Source: Nymphaea colorata
Lineage: Eukaryota > Streptophyta > Magnoliopsida > Nymphaeales > Nymphaeaceae
Length of the DNA stretch: 64,000 bases
NCBI RefSeq assembly: GCF_008831285.2
Contig: NC_045141.1
Coordinates: forward strand, 4,171,224-4,235,223
Direction of reading: 5' to 3'
The notes beneath the pieces are model-generated. The model saw only the letters and a list, made by a program, of their open reading frames with translations. It did not search any database and was not told the origin of the DNA. Below, one piece after another: positions 13,047 through 23,817 of this stretch. The position numbers and the translations under genes are program-made. Within the stretch, counting starts at the first letter, position 1, and each line of letters begins with the position of its first letter.

Positions 13047-16000
13047 TCAAGCGTTCGAGGAAGTTGGACTCACGCTCGGGTTACTCCGATCAAGCTCGGT
13101 GAGCCTCGCAATAGGTTCTAGAACGCCTTGAGTTCCACCTGGTTCGAGCACTCTTTTGGACCTAGTTGCTCCTCCCACGCCGCCCGCTGCAACTGGCTCG
13201 AGTGCTGACTTAGCCTCGCTTGGACCGTCTTCAAGTTGACTTAACGATTGCGCCCACAAGTCCGAGGCCTTTCGCCTTGGCCGACTGGTTCCGGCCTGAT
13301 TACGCCGAGTTGGGTCTGGACCTACAAGTTGGTCCGTAACAGATTCCCCCTCCCTAGAATGCGCTTGTCCTCGAGCGCTGGAGGAGGGAAAGCGATGAGC
13401 CACTGACCCAAACTCTTCCCAAGAGGTTCCTCTGTCAGGCCCCTCCCATTCCACTAATACCTCATGCCTTGTTCTCCCTTGTCTCTGAACATAACGATGT
13501 TTAAGTATACGATAGGGAGTAGGCAAGTTGTCTTGCTCCGGTATTGGCCCAATAACTGTAGGAACATCACCGTGATGAGGTTTCAGTCTGGTGATGTGGA
13601 AAACTGGATGTACCATTGCTTCCCGTGGAAGCCCAAGTCGATATGCAGCTTTTCCTACCTTCTGTAATACCGGGAACGGTCCATAATACCTCGGTAATAG
13701 CTTAGAATAGGGTTGGCCCATTAACGATCGTTGTTTGAGGGGCAACCTCTTCAACCACACGTAATCACCCACTTCGAATTCTCGATCTTTTCGCCCTTTG
13801 TTGTAGACCTGTCTCATCCGATTTTGAGCTTTGGCAATGTTTTGCCTAAGAGATTCTAGCACTTCTTCGCGAGTGCGTAGCTCGCAGTCCACATTGTCGT
13901 CGCCTGCTGTACCTCCTTCATATCGAGGGATACTTGGAGGTGGGGTCCCATACACACCTTCAAAAGGCGTCATCCCTGTTGACGAATGCAAACTCGTATT
14001 ATATGACCACTCTGCCCAAGGTAAGAATTTTACCCAAGTCTGTGGTCTTTCTCCCGCAAAACACCTCAAGTAGGTCTCAAGAGATCGATTAACAATTTCG
14101 CTCTGCCCGTCTGTTTGTGGGTGATGGGCTGTACTAAAATTTAGCGTTGTACCCATAAGCTTCATATACTCCTGCCAGAATGCGCTAAGGAAAATTGAAT
14201 CCCTGTCACAAACGACTGATTGTGGCATTCCGTGGAGCTTTCCAACGTATTCCTGGTACACGCTGGCCACCATTGGCCCCTGATATAACCTAGGCAAGGG
14301 AGCAAAGTGGCTGTACTTGGTCAGATGGTCCACTACCACTAGCACAGCTTCCTTGCCTTCAGAACGTGGCATGGCATCGATAAAATCCATGGTCACATCG
14401 GTCCATGGTTTGGCTGGTATGGGGAGGGGAACCAAGTGTCCTGGAGGTCTAATGGCCTCATATTTTTCCCTCTGGCATACCAGGCAACTCCGTATGTACC
14501 TTTGTACCTCTGCCTTCATGCCACGCCACCAAAATTGGGCTTTAATTCTGCTTAAGGTTTTAGAAACCCCCTCATGACCCGCGGCAGGGGTGTCATGGAA
14601 ATGTCGCAGGAGTTCCTGCTTAAGCCCAGACTCTGGAGGAACCACTGCTCGGTTCTTCCTATATAATAGATTCCCTCTTACTGTATAGAAGGGAATGGAT
14701 CCTGGATGTTGTTCTGTTGATGCACGGATTAGCCTTACGGACTGATCTGCTTGCTGTTCCTGGGCTAACCTATCCCAAACATCAGTTTCCACTACCGAAA
14801 GAGTCATGAACTGCTCAGTCAAACGAGAGAGAGAATCGGCCACTGTATTTTCTGGACCCTTTTTGTACTCTATCTCAAAATCGTATCCAAGCAGCTTTGC
14901 CAGCCAACGTTGTTGGGTAGGCGTGGATACTCTCTGCTTTAACATGTACTTCAGAGAATTTTGGTCCGTCTTAACTGTAAATCTGCGCCCTATAAGGTAG
15001 GGCCGCCACTTCTCAACTGCTAATACTATCGCTAGTAGTTCTTTCTCGTAAGTAGAGAGAGGTTTCGCTCTACTTGTGAGTGCTTTAGACATATAAGCGA
15101 TAGGGTGGCCTCCTTGGCTGAGAACGGCCCCAATTCCAACCTCACATGCATCTGTCTCTATTGTGAACTGCTGGTTGAAATCCGGGAGTGTAAGAACCGG
15201 CGCAGACATAAGGGCAAGTTTTAATTTTTCAAAGGCTGCCCTAGCCTTGTCCGACCACTGAAAGGCTCCTTTCTTGAGCATCTGGGTCAAGGGCTGTGCG
15301 ATCAAACCATATCCTTGAATGAAACGCCTATAGTACCCAGTTAAACCGAGGAATCCGCGGAGTCCTTTCAAGTCCTTAGGCAGTGGCCACTTCTGCATGG
15401 CTTCTAATTTTTTGGGGTCTGCCCGAACCCCTTGTTGGCACACTATGTGCCCTAGATAACCAACAGAAGGTTGTCCAAAGCTGCATTTGGACATTTTGGC
15501 GTATAACTGGTTATCTCTTAGCACCTGAAGAGCAACTGCGAGATGCTTCTGATGTGATTCTTCAGACTGGCTGTAAATTAAGATATCATCAAAGAAAACT
15601 AAGATGAAATCGCGGAGGTACTGTCTGAAGACGTCGTTCATGCACCTCTGAAATGTTGCTGGTGCGTTTGTCAGACCAAATGGCATGACGAGGAACTCGT
15701 AGTGCCCGTCATGCGTCCTGAAAGCGGTCTTGGGGACGTCGTCCTTGTACATGCGAATTTGATGATAGCCGGCTCGTAAGTCGATCTTGGAGAAAATAGT
15801 TGCTCCGGCTAATTCATCCAATAACTCATCAATTACCGGTATTGGATGTCTATCCTTCACGGTGGCTTCATTCAAGGCGCGATAGTCTACACAAAAGCGC
15901 CAGGTGTTGTCTTTCTTCTTCACAAGTAGGACCGGTGAAGAGAAAGGGCTGCTACTTGGTTGCACGATGCCACTTTCCAACATTTCTTTAACCAGACGCT

Positions 16001-16871
16001 CGATTTCTGCCTTCTGGTTATATCCATACCGATAGGGGCGTACATTAACCGGTTCTGCCCCTTGAGTCATTATGATCCTATGATCATAGGATCTCTGCGG
16101 TGGAAGCCCCTTAGGTTCCTCAAAGACGTCCTCATATTGATCAAGCACCAACTGAATTCGTTCAAGCACTATCTCTTTCTGCTCTTCTTTTTCTGGCACA
16201 TCAGTAGCGAGTGCCATTACCCAACACGCGGGCTGCTTGGCTTCAATTGCTCGTAACGCAGCCTTGGGACGAGTAGTGCTGGTTAAGCCCTGTAGTGTCA
16301 TGGGCTCTTCGTCGCCGTCGGGAGTGAAGGTCATGCTGAAGTTCTTCACATCCCAAGATATGATGCCAAGCGTGAAAAACCATGGCATCCCGAGAATAAG
16401 GTCTACTCCATCTAGAGGAATGACTAAGAAGTCGATCTTAAATGGTTTCCTCTTGATCACTACTTCTATGCCTTTCCCTTCGTTGTGGCATTTTAACCTC
16501 ATACCCCCTCCCACGATTATAGTTTGGGGGTGGCTTGATTCAAGGGAGACGTTGCATCTACGTGCGGCTTCCTCTGTTAGGAAGTTCTTGGTCGCTCCAT
16601 TATCAAGCAAAATCAAGACCTTGTGTCCGTTTATCCTCCCAAATACCCTGAATGAGTTGGGCTTGTTGGGATCTTGCATTGAATGCAGAGACTCGGCCTC
16701 TGTGGGCTTTTCCTCTTTGCCGGGAGTCTCTTCAATCCGGACTTCTTTCTTTTTCTCGGCTGGTTTTGCTCGCCTCTTTGTAACTACTTCCTCATCTGAT
16801 GAGGACGAGCTGGTCTCATACGGCGTTGTAGACGAATCGCTACAAGAACTGGACTCATCATCGCTCACCAC
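13047..16871 (-). CDS. Gypsy pol polyprotein (protease, RT, RNase H, integrase, chromodomain)
   Basis: An open frame of 1274 codons without stops. Residue numbers are from 16871. Protease motif LLDNGATKNF at 89-98, with Asn91 where D-S/T-G is usual. Reverse transcriptase about 270-460, with catalytic FFDD at 426-429. RNase H about 565-680, with IETDA, YEKELLAI and TDQNSL. Integrase zinc site H759/H766 and C796/C799. Integrase catalytic triad D829, D889, E925. Near the C-terminus, HEVLVEWEGPDRGTSWEE resembles a chromodomain. The frame has no ATG at its start: it opens with GTG immediately after a TAG and is in the same frame as gag. It is therefore the downstream part of a gag-pol fusion interrupted by two stops. 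Confidence 0.92.
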   Translation of the reverse strand: MVSDDESSSCSDSSTTPYETSSSSSDEEVVTKRRAKPAEKKKEVRIEETPGKEEKPTEAESLHSMQDPNKPNSFRVFGRINGHKVLILLDNGATKNFLTEEAARRCNVSLESSHPQTIIVGGGMRLKCHNEGKGIEVVIKRKPFKIDFLVIPLDGVDLILGMPWFFTLGIISWDVKNFSMTFTPDGDEEPMTLQGLTSTTRPKAALRAIEAKQPACWVMALATDVPEKEEQKEIVLERIQLVLDQYEDVFEEPKGLPPQRSYDHRIIMTQGAEPVNVRPYRYGYNQKAEIERLVKEMLESGIVQPSSSPFSSPVLLVKKKDNTWRFCVDYRALNEATVKDRHPIPVIDELLDELAGATIFSKIDLRAGYHQIRMYKDDVPKTAFRTHDGHYEFLVMPFGLTNAPATFQRCMNDVFRQYLRDFILVFFDDILIYSQSEESHQKHLAVALQVLRDNQLYAKMSKCSFGQPSVGYLGHIVCQQGVRADPKKLEAMQKWPLPKDLKGLRGFLGLTGYYRRFIQGYGLIAQPLTQMLKKGAFQWSDKARAAFEKLKLALMSAPVLTLPDFNQQFTIETDACEVGIGAVLSQGGHPIAYMSKALTSRAKPLSTYEKELLAIVLAVEKWRPYLIGRRFTVKTDQNSLKYMLKQRVSTPTQQRWLAKLLGYDFEIEYKKGPENTVADSLSRLTEQFMTLSVVETDVWDRLAQEQQADQSVRLIRASTEQHPGSIPFYTVRGNLLYRKNRAVVPPESGLKQELLRHFHDTPAAGHEGVSKTLSRIKAQFWWRGMKAEVQRYIRSCLVCQREKYEAIRPPGHLVPLPIPAKPWTDVTMDFIDAMPRSEGKEAVLVVVDHLTKYSHFAPLPRLYQGPMVASVYQEYVGKLHGMPQSVVCDRDSIFLSAFWQEYMKLMGTTLNFSTAHHPQTDGQSEIVNRSLETYLRCFAGERPQTWVKFLPWAEWSYNTSLHSSTGMTPFEGVYGTPPPSIPRYEGGTAGDDNVDCELRTREEVLESLRQNIAKAQNRMRQVYNKGRKDREFEVGDYVWLKRLPLKQRSLMGQPYSKLLPRYYGPFPVLQKVGKAAYRLGLPREAMVHPVFHITRLKPHHGDVPTVIGPIPEQDNLPTPYRILKHRYVQRQGRTRHEVLVEWEGPDRGTSWEEFGSVAHRFPSSSARGQAHSREGESVTDQLVGPDPTRRNQAGTSRPRRKASDLWAQSLSQLEDGPSEAKSALEPVAAGGVGGATRSKRVLEPGGTQGVLEPIARLTELDRSNPSVSPTSSNA

Positions 16872-16895
16872 CTATACCCTGTAATAAGTTGGGCA

Positions 16896-18221
16896 CTAAT
16901 GGTTCTTGTCCCATTTTCCCTCACATCTGTAGCACAGGCCTTTACGCCTGAACTCTTCAATCTGTTTCGGCGTGAGGTAATGCGTTGGTGGTTTTCGGCC
17001 TTGCCCCTGATTTGGGCCTTGTGGTGGCCGATAGTCACTCCCTCTTCGGAAGGGAGCTGGTTCCTTCCCTCTAAATCGAGAACCAGAGGAGTAGGAAGGT
17101 CTCCTCCTCTGCTTGTCCATCTTGTGAGCCTTCTTCTTGGCTCTCTTCTCCTCTATTTGCTCCTCGTAGAGACGGGCCATGGCAAAACATTCTTCTAGCC
17201 TGTTGAAGCGGTGAATTTTCAATTCTCTCTTCACTTCGCTTTTAAGGCCGCCCTTAAACGCTCCGATGAGGGCCTTCTCTGGCCACTGTACCATGCTAGC
17301 CAACCTCTCAAACTGACGTTGATAGGCTGCCACGGTCGTGGATTGGACCAGATTCTTAAGGTCCTCATCATAATCGATGAATGTTGAATCTCCGAACTGT
17401 ATTTGGAGACTCGCCTTGTACTTCTCCCAAGTCGGATCTGCCGTCTTGTGATCGAACCACAAATAATGGGTTGTGGCCTCTCCTGTCATGTTTGCAGTGG
17501 CAATTTCAATCCATTCGTCCTGGGGTACACGATGGCACAAGAAGTACCTCTCGGCCATGAATAGCCACTCCCGTAAGTGCTCCCCGTTAAATTTGGGAAA
17601 CTCATAACGAACTGTGGGAGTTCGCCTCTCTTCTTGAAGCTGACGTTGAGCTCTTCTAGGACGTAGAGGAGATTCGTCCTGTTCCCCTTCTGAATCGTAG
17701 TAGGTACGATTCATTCTGCTGCTAGCGAATCTCTGCACTCTTGGCGTTCTGTAATATTCGCTAGTGGGCTCAATAGGCTGTCGCTCTGGCGGGGGACCCA
17801 TGTGTAGAAGTCTGCCCCCTTCTGAACTTGTTCCGATGTGAGAAAGGTTGTTTGGGTCTATCTCAGTGTCGGTGGGGTAGGTAGGAGCACCTAACACACC
17901 CTTTCCCTTATTTGGACCCTGAGTGGTCCTTTCCCCTCCTGGGTTTTGGTTGGCAGTTAACTGCCTTAAAAGACCCCGAATCTCATCCATTTCGTTTTGC
18001 CGCTCTCGGTTTTGTCTTTCCAATTCCCGTTTGCGGACTTGATCGGATTTGTTCATATCGTTTCTCATTTGCAACAGCTCCTTTTCAATATTCAGAATCC
18101 TGCCCATTGCATAGTTGGGAACAGGTCCCGCTTGTGTGCTTGGAGCTTCCTCTGGTTGATCGGTGAGGGGCTCCTCAAGGACAGGCTCATCGGGATTGAA
18201 CTGCTTCTTTGACTTGCCCAT
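16896..18221 (-). CDS. Gypsy gag protein
   Basis: A 441-codon frame starting MGKSKKQFNPDEP. It has a charged, coiled-coil-like N-terminal third (about residues 42-90) and a retrotransposon Gag core at about 205-360 (YEFPKFNGEHLREWL, then FGDSTFIDYDEDL and ERLASMVQWPE). A zinc knuckle begins CYRCEGKWDKNH and is cut by TAG before its last cysteine. Downstream of that TAG the same frame continues TGC CCA ACT TAT TAC AGG GTA and then a second TAG, after which pol opens. Gag normally forms the cytoplasmic virus-like particle that packages element RNA. The start is supported by its position about 610 bp after the primer binding site. Confidence 0.88.
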   Translation of the reverse strand: MGKSKKQFNPDEPVLEEPLTDQPEEAPSTQAGPVPNYAMGRILNIEKELLQMRNDMNKSDQVRKRELERQNRERQNEMDEIRGLLRQLTANQNPGGERTTQGPNKGKGVLGAPTYPTDTEIDPNNLSHIGTSSEGGRLLHMGPPPERQPIEPTSEYYRTPRVQRFASSRMNRTYYDSEGEQDESPLRPRRAQRQLQEERRTPTVRYEFPKFNGEHLREWLFMAERYFLCHRVPQDEWIEIATANMTGEATTHYLWFDHKTADPTWEKYKASLQIQFGDSTFIDYDEDLKNLVQSTTVAAYQRQFERLASMVQWPEKALIGAFKGGLKSEVKRELKIHRFNRLEECFAMARLYEEQIEEKRAKKKAHKMDKQRRRPSYSSGSRFRGKEPAPFRRGSDYRPPQGPNQGQGRKPPTHYLTPKQIEEFRRKGLCYRCEGKWDKNH

Positions 18222-18832
18222 AGTTGGTTTGGGGGCGGTTTTATGTCAAAGAGCTACACAACGAATGAAATCCTAACTAAAATTCCAAAACTGACAAGCT
18301 GCCACTCTCAAGTGAGATGCCGCTGTCCGACTCCTAAAACTGCTGGCTGATCCCTGCCCGAAGACGTGATCTGCCGACTGACTCTGCCCTACTGCCCTAC
18401 GCTGCCGCTGCCTTAGCTGCCGATAGCGCGTTTAGAGGCAAGGGAGACGGGTTGGCCCGCCTAGTGCCGCGCTTCGCCTAAGCGCCTCGGCACTCTCACT
18501 TCGCCCACGGCCGGGCTTTTACAAGCCTAAATCACCGCACCCACCTGGTGCCTCGGTGACGAACCGGGAGCTCGGCTGCCCTCGGGTGCACGGAATGTAC
18601 AGCCCTTTACTTGCTAAAGGTAAGCAAGCAAAGCCCTAAACACGTACGAAGACGGAAGTCGCGGGGACTCCAAAAACCAAAATCTGCTCTAGAAAACCGG
18701 GAATAAACTGACTAGAAAACCAAAAGAAGTCCACTGTCAAACTGGAAATCTGAAAAGAAGACCGTCTGCACTGCCGTTGATGAAGCTTCTTCGTAGGTCC
18801 AAGTGCTCAAACCGACGGTGTTCCTCAAGATT

Positions 18833-18845
18833 GGCTCTGATACCA
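18833..18845 (-). promoter_or_regulatory. Primer binding site for initiator tRNA-Met (gypsy)
   Basis: On the minus strand this reads TGGTATCAGAGCC, the standard plant retrotransposon primer site complementary to the 3' end of initiator tRNA-Met. It lies 2 bp inside the LTR edge at 18848. Confidence 0.93.
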
Positions 18846-18847
18846 AT

Positions 18848-19757
18848 TGTTAGGACCACACCGGCTAGGCCAGAATAATCCGACCAGTGCGATCCTAAAC
18901 TTCCCAGGACCTTCTTGAGGCCTATTCTAAAAACCGAAAAACCTAGATGAATTACACACTTGTGCTACCCGGCCGGACAGGACCCCGGCGCAAAACCCAG
19001 TAGGTAGGATAGTACAAGGGGAGGTTACCTGAATTCCCAAATTCCCTAAATAAGGTCTGCCTATTACAAAACACTAGTAGGGTTGTGAGGCTTTACAAAT
19101 CGCGAACGATACAATAATAACGCTCAATCTCACTCACAAACCACGCAAACCACTCTAACGTGCAAACCACACCCAACAGAAGTAAATAGGTGGTCTTGCT
19201 CCTTGTGGTCGTGTCTCGGGCACAGTGCCCTCGAGGTACCTCACGGGGGAGCTAGGCCGAAGCCAAGGCTAAAGCAAAAATACTGAAAACAAACTATTAT
19301 GCTACCTAAAACTGAAAGCAAATCCCACCCGGAACTACAAGGGGGATAGGAAATGATACCGGCCAAGGATCACCCTTGGCGTAGCCGGATAAGGTCTCGG
19401 GGTGATGACCTGCCCCCGAGCACTGCAGCTCACAGTACAGGAAGATCGGCTGAGGCGTGCCTCCACGTAGCCTGCTACTCGGACTGACCGCTGCTTGACG
19501 GCGCTGATGGTCGGCCGCGCGCTGCTGGTCGGGTCAGCTGCCGAGGACTGGTCGCTGCTTGCTGGCTGTGGCCGCTACACTATTGCGGCAAAGGGCCCTG
19601 CTGCGGCAGTACTGGTGTTGGACAGAAGCTGCTGTCGACACTCGCTGAGCCGCGGGGTAGGACGCGCGCCGAGAATGAAGAAGCTGCCGCGGACTGCTGC
19701 GGACGTGCGGTCGAGGGTGCCGGGAACGCTCGGCTGCTGTCGGGTCGAAGGCCGCCT
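18848..19757 (-). repeat. 5' LTR of the gypsy element, truncated to about 910 bp
   Basis: It starts TGTTAGGACCACACCGG on the + strand and is about 99% identical by eye to 9451-10350. Similarity stops abruptly at about 19757 (GGCCGCCTG), where the other LTR continues for a further 2.3 kb. The missing part corresponds to U3, so this copy should have lost its promoter region. Confidence 0.88.
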
Positions 19758-20670
19758 GACCGGAGCTGCTCGCTAAGTAAAATATATTGTTCCACATCAA
19801 AGTTTCCAATCTGGTTTTATGCACTGTCCCGTGCAAAAAAAAAAAAAAATTGTGCACTCGAGATATAATGTTCGGAATACCCCTGATCAGTAAAAAGTGG
19901 GAAACCTCTTCTAAGGAGAAAAAATAGGTAGTAAAAAAGTTGAATGTCCAACAAAAACTTCCTTTTTTTTTTTGAAAAATCTCCGAAAGGCCCAACTTCC
20001 CCTTCTTTTGCTTTTGGGTGCATATCTGACACTCTCTGCAGCAACAGAATCTTTCATCTACCCAAAGTTACGTATACAGAGTTTAGGTTCTGTGTGGAGC
20101 TATATATTGTTGGGCCAGAAACACATCCGCAATAGTCTGTTTTTTTCCTTTCTTTTTACTGCCCACCTCATGTTGGGGTATTTTATACCTGAAGACTTTG
20201 TCAAGTTTTAAAAATTTCAAGATGTGCTCATAAAGATATAAGAATTACATAATCGAAATCGGTACAAAAAAGCATGGGCATCTATAGTGTGATTAATATT
20301 GATGGAGAAGATCCAAAACAGTGGCGTATGAATATTATGATGCGGATGTTTATTGCCCTCATGATTTTGATCATGATGGTGGTATATTGTGACTTCTGAA
20401 TGCAGTGATTTGTTTAATATATGCAGCAACCAAGCAATGGCATAGTTTTTTTTTTGTTTTTTCTTCTTTTACACTGAGGGGCACTTGATCGGGTTTAAGT
20501 ATGGCGTAGGCACCATGCATAATTTTGAGTGCTCTTAATAAAGTTTTTGATTTTCTGGTATCGGTACACCATCCCCCATGTATCTCCTCTGCTCAAGCCA
20601 AAAGATTCTTTAAAGGCTGCAAAGTAGATATTCTTCCTGTTAGGACGTTGAATTGACCAAACGAGTGGAT
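19758..20670. other. Gene-free stretch
   Basis: AT-rich flank of the gypsy element with homopolymer tracts. I see no coding or RNA signal. Confidence 0.5.
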
Positions 20671-21002
20671 TTAAGTGAGCTTGGGCATCGGGTCTGCCTG
20701 GTCTGACTTGGAAAACCGAGTCCGAGCCTAAGCCCTGCCCAATTAAATTTAAAAATATATAATTTTTAATATGAAATAATATATAAATATAATTAATTAT
20801 AATAAAATATTATATATATATAGATAAATTAATAAAAAATTTTAAAAATAACTTATTGGACTCGAATCGGGCTTATCAGGCCCACTCGGGCCAGCCCCAT
20901 AATGAATCGGGCTGGCCTGGGTCCGTTTTTCTCGTGCCCGGGCCCGAGTCAGGCCGGGTGCTGTGTATCCGGCGACAGCCCGACCTGGTGCCCAGCCTCA
21001 GC
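20671..21002. mobile_element. GC-armed non-autonomous transposon, second copy
   Basis: Same plan and almost the same length (about 330 bp) as the element at 1771-2088. The left arm starts GTGAGCTTGGGCATCGGG and the inverse of the right arm starts CTGAGGCTGGGCACCAGG, around an AT-only core. No convincing target-site duplication is visible, so the ends are approximate. Confidence 0.55.
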
Positions 21003-21210
21003 ATGTATAAACCGGCCCAATATGCCCCACTGCTTGTCCTTCCGACACAAATGTTGCTGAGAGAAAATTTTGTCGTTCGTTTGCAGTGGCAGCCAATACC
21101 ATTGTGAAGTTCCATTGGACCTCCCAAAAAACTTTGACGATTTGGGGGATTTGATATTCTACCAACTTTTGGTATCCAAGGAAACTTTTCAACCATGTGG
21201 ATAGCTGGCC

Positions 21211-21340
21211 CACTACAAAAAATTGGTATTTTACCAACGGCAAGGAAACATTGGTAAAGGAGCAAAGTCTGTGAAAATTTTACTGACGTTTAGGGACATC
21301 AGTTAAGAGAATATCAGTGAAAATGTCACCGACATTTCAA
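21211..21340. mobile_element. CACTA-like transposon terminus
   Basis: CACTACAAAAAATTGG is followed by short sub-terminal repeats in both directions (TTGGTATTTTACCAA, TTGGTAAA, ACTGACGTTTAGGGACATCAG, TCACCGACATTTC). This is the usual look of plant CACTA ends. No matching opposite end or transposase was found, so it is a fragment. Confidence 0.45.
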
Positions 21341-22454
21341 AGTTGTCAAAAAGTAGGACTTTTGGAAGATTTCCTGAAAAAAATGGTGGAATTTGTTTCT
21401 AACCCTAAAACAAATTTAATTATTATATATCTTAGTCACTTCATCTATGAATGGAATGGCGTAATGGACAGGGCAGGGGCTGGTAGCCGGTTCAAGTTCT
21501 CATGGCATCAACTCCTTGTGTTGTAAAAGGAAGCACACCAATATGCAAATTGAATCATGTCACAACAACAAACCTACCACTCTAGGAGGAAGGAGGGAAA
21601 GGGTGAAAGGCTTCGACTTTCAACCCAGCAGTAAAATGAAATACTCATCTAGCTCACAACGTGATGTATTTCGGCCACTTCTCCTATGGAAAAGTAGCTT
21701 GTCACCTTCAGCAATACTCATATGCAGCATTTTTTTGCCAGAGGTTGGAATGGGACAACTGAAATAGCAACTATGGAACAAAGGCAGGTAATTTAGGGGC
21801 TGAGAAGCACATGGATGTAATCTCATTGTCGCCAAACAAGGTAATGAACATGAAAATGACTTTTCGTTACAAATATTTTACTTTATAGGTTTTATAATTT
21901 TTGAACAACTCTTCCTATCTCTCACTGCAAAAGAAGAAATGTCTATATCAAATCTGAATCCAAATTTGAATATAATTCAAATCCTAGGCAAATCTGATTG
22001 TCAAATTCATATCTAAATCTGAGTCTGACTTCTAAACCTACTGAACCACATTATAATATGTCCGGAACGAACTTTCAAATTGATGGATATCAAATAGAGG
22101 ATATTTATTTAACATGAATCTGAAATCAATTCCAAATCTGTTGAAATATTTAGTTAAATCTGAATCTGAATACGATCATGTGTTATTTCCTAAAGCCGTA
22201 CTTGGTCCGACTGCTTTAGATGATAATTTGTTATATAATCCAATTCTTTTAAAGTAGTTAATTTGGTCGGATATATGATCCAAATTGAATTTATTGACAC
22301 CTATATAGATGATATAGATATGTGTGTGTGTGTGTGTCTGTATCATTATGTCAATTATGCGTTTCTTGTGGAGCATCCGATTTTTTTTTATCAGACGTTC
22401 CTTGTTACTTAAAAAAGTAATAGTAAAGAAAAAAAATGGTTGGGGCATCAGCTG

Positions 22455-23380
22455 TGGGGCTGCATACAAGCAGAATCGAGCTCGAGCTCAGATCTAGTCA
22501 TGTTTAGTCAGCTCAAGCTTGACACAAGATCCACAACTTGAACTCGAACTCGAATTTGACTCGAGAGACTGTGTTTGAGCTCGAGCTCGACTCATCGGCT
22601 CGCTTAAGCTCATTTATCCCGTATGTTTTCCCCAAAAAGCGTAAACTATTCTACATTGTGTTTCATCTCCGAAGTTAGAACTCAATGCAGGAACACCCAA
22701 TTTCCAGAAACCCAAAAAGAACACATACCAAAAACAAAAAAATAGGACTGTAATGTATCCCAACCGACACATACAACAATCCTGGAAAAGAACAAAACAA
22801 AAAATGAGATTGAGAAACACACCAAAACCACATGCAAATACATTGAGCAAACAAAAGACGACAGAATCTAAAACATTGAAAAGTAGAAACTTAAAATTCC
22901 AGAGAAACACAAAGGAATACGGAAAAGACGAGGAATGCAAAACAGGAAATCAATAGCAATAAACTTGAGATTAAGATAGAGAAACTTGAGGGGCTGCTTA
23001 CCTTTGGTCATCTGCCACCATTGTAGGTGAGAAATACGAGAGGGAAAGTGAATGAGGTTGATTGATTGAAAAGAGTAATGATGAGGGTAGGTGGTGAGTG
23101 TAATGATGAAGGTAAGAGGAAGCATGGGTGAAGAGAGAGAAAAGGAAAGGAAAAATTCAAAACACGTGAAGAAAGCAATGAGAAAAAAAAATAATAAAAA
23201 GTTTGTAAAATTTAACAAACCAAGCAAAAAACCCAGCTGAGTCGAGTCCAACCAACTCAAACTCGGCTCGCTAATATACTCGACCTTATATTTAAGCTCG
23301 AGCCAACTCATACAGAAAACGAGTTGAACTCGAGTGAGTTCGAGTCGAGCCCGAGTTGGCTCGACTCTTTGTGCAGCCTA
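22455..23380. mobile_element. Non-autonomous hAT-like transposon (926 bp) with GAGCTCGAG-rich ends
   Basis: The left end reads TGGGGCTGCATACAAGC. The inverse of the right end reads TAGGCTGCACAAAGAGTC, and both continue into runs of GAGCTCGAGC or GAGTCGAGCC. The flanks are ATCAGCTG (22447-22454) and GTCAGCTG (23381-23388), an 8-bp duplication with one mismatch, as expected for hAT. The interior, about 22620-23220, has no transposase; its open frames are low-complexity Phe/Leu runs. Confidence 0.75.
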
Positions 23381-23817
23381 GTCAGCTGTGACCATGAATG
23401 GGGAGAAACTGTCACCTCCCTTTGACGGTGTTGGCAACCATTGGCTCAAAACCACCGGGGACATCGGTGACACATTAACAAGAAGAAATCGTTGCATCCC
23501 CCTCGCTGTGTTGGAGAACCACCGGCGGGCAGTAGCAGAGCTACCTTGTGGCTGGATTGTATGCCAATGCTAGACTCAGGCGTAGCTATATGCAGGGCCC
23601 ACACCAGACTTAGGCTGCTGTCCCGTAGTCCTATATGCATTCATTCCATTGCAAGAATAAGATGTATTAGTGCCCCTCTTCCACCACTACACTCAATCGA
23701 CTATTATCATCTTGAATAGATATACCCAATTTGCAAGGGCAGAAATTAATCTTGCTCTCCTGTTTCAGATTTTTCTCCCAAAGCTATCCACATACAGAAT
23801 AACAATCAACTACTTTT

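Larger units (their letters stand above)
9451..19757 (-). mobile_element. Ty3/gypsy LTR retrotransposon, chromodomain type, nearly intact
   Basis: Minus-strand order is right LTR (18848-19757, truncated), primer binding site, gag, pol and left LTR (9451-12679). Integrase follows RNase H and the C-terminus resembles a chromodomain, which places it among the plant chromoviruses; the long LTR suggests the Tekay/Del group (inferred). Over about 900 aligned bases the two LTRs differ at only about 9 positions by eye, so the insertion is recent. It is not complete: the left LTR lacks about the first 13 bp present in the right copy (TGTTAGGACCACA), the right LTR has lost about 2.3 kb, and no target-site duplication can be seen. 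It raises the local GC content sharply over its surroundings. Confidence 0.9.

Noticed and set aside
16237-16884. 215-codon + strand frame
   Set aside because: Shadow of the pol frame on the opposite strand.
22868-23311. 147-codon Phe/Leu-rich frame
   Set aside because: Low-complexity sequence inside the 926-bp hAT-like element, including its GAGTCGAG arms.
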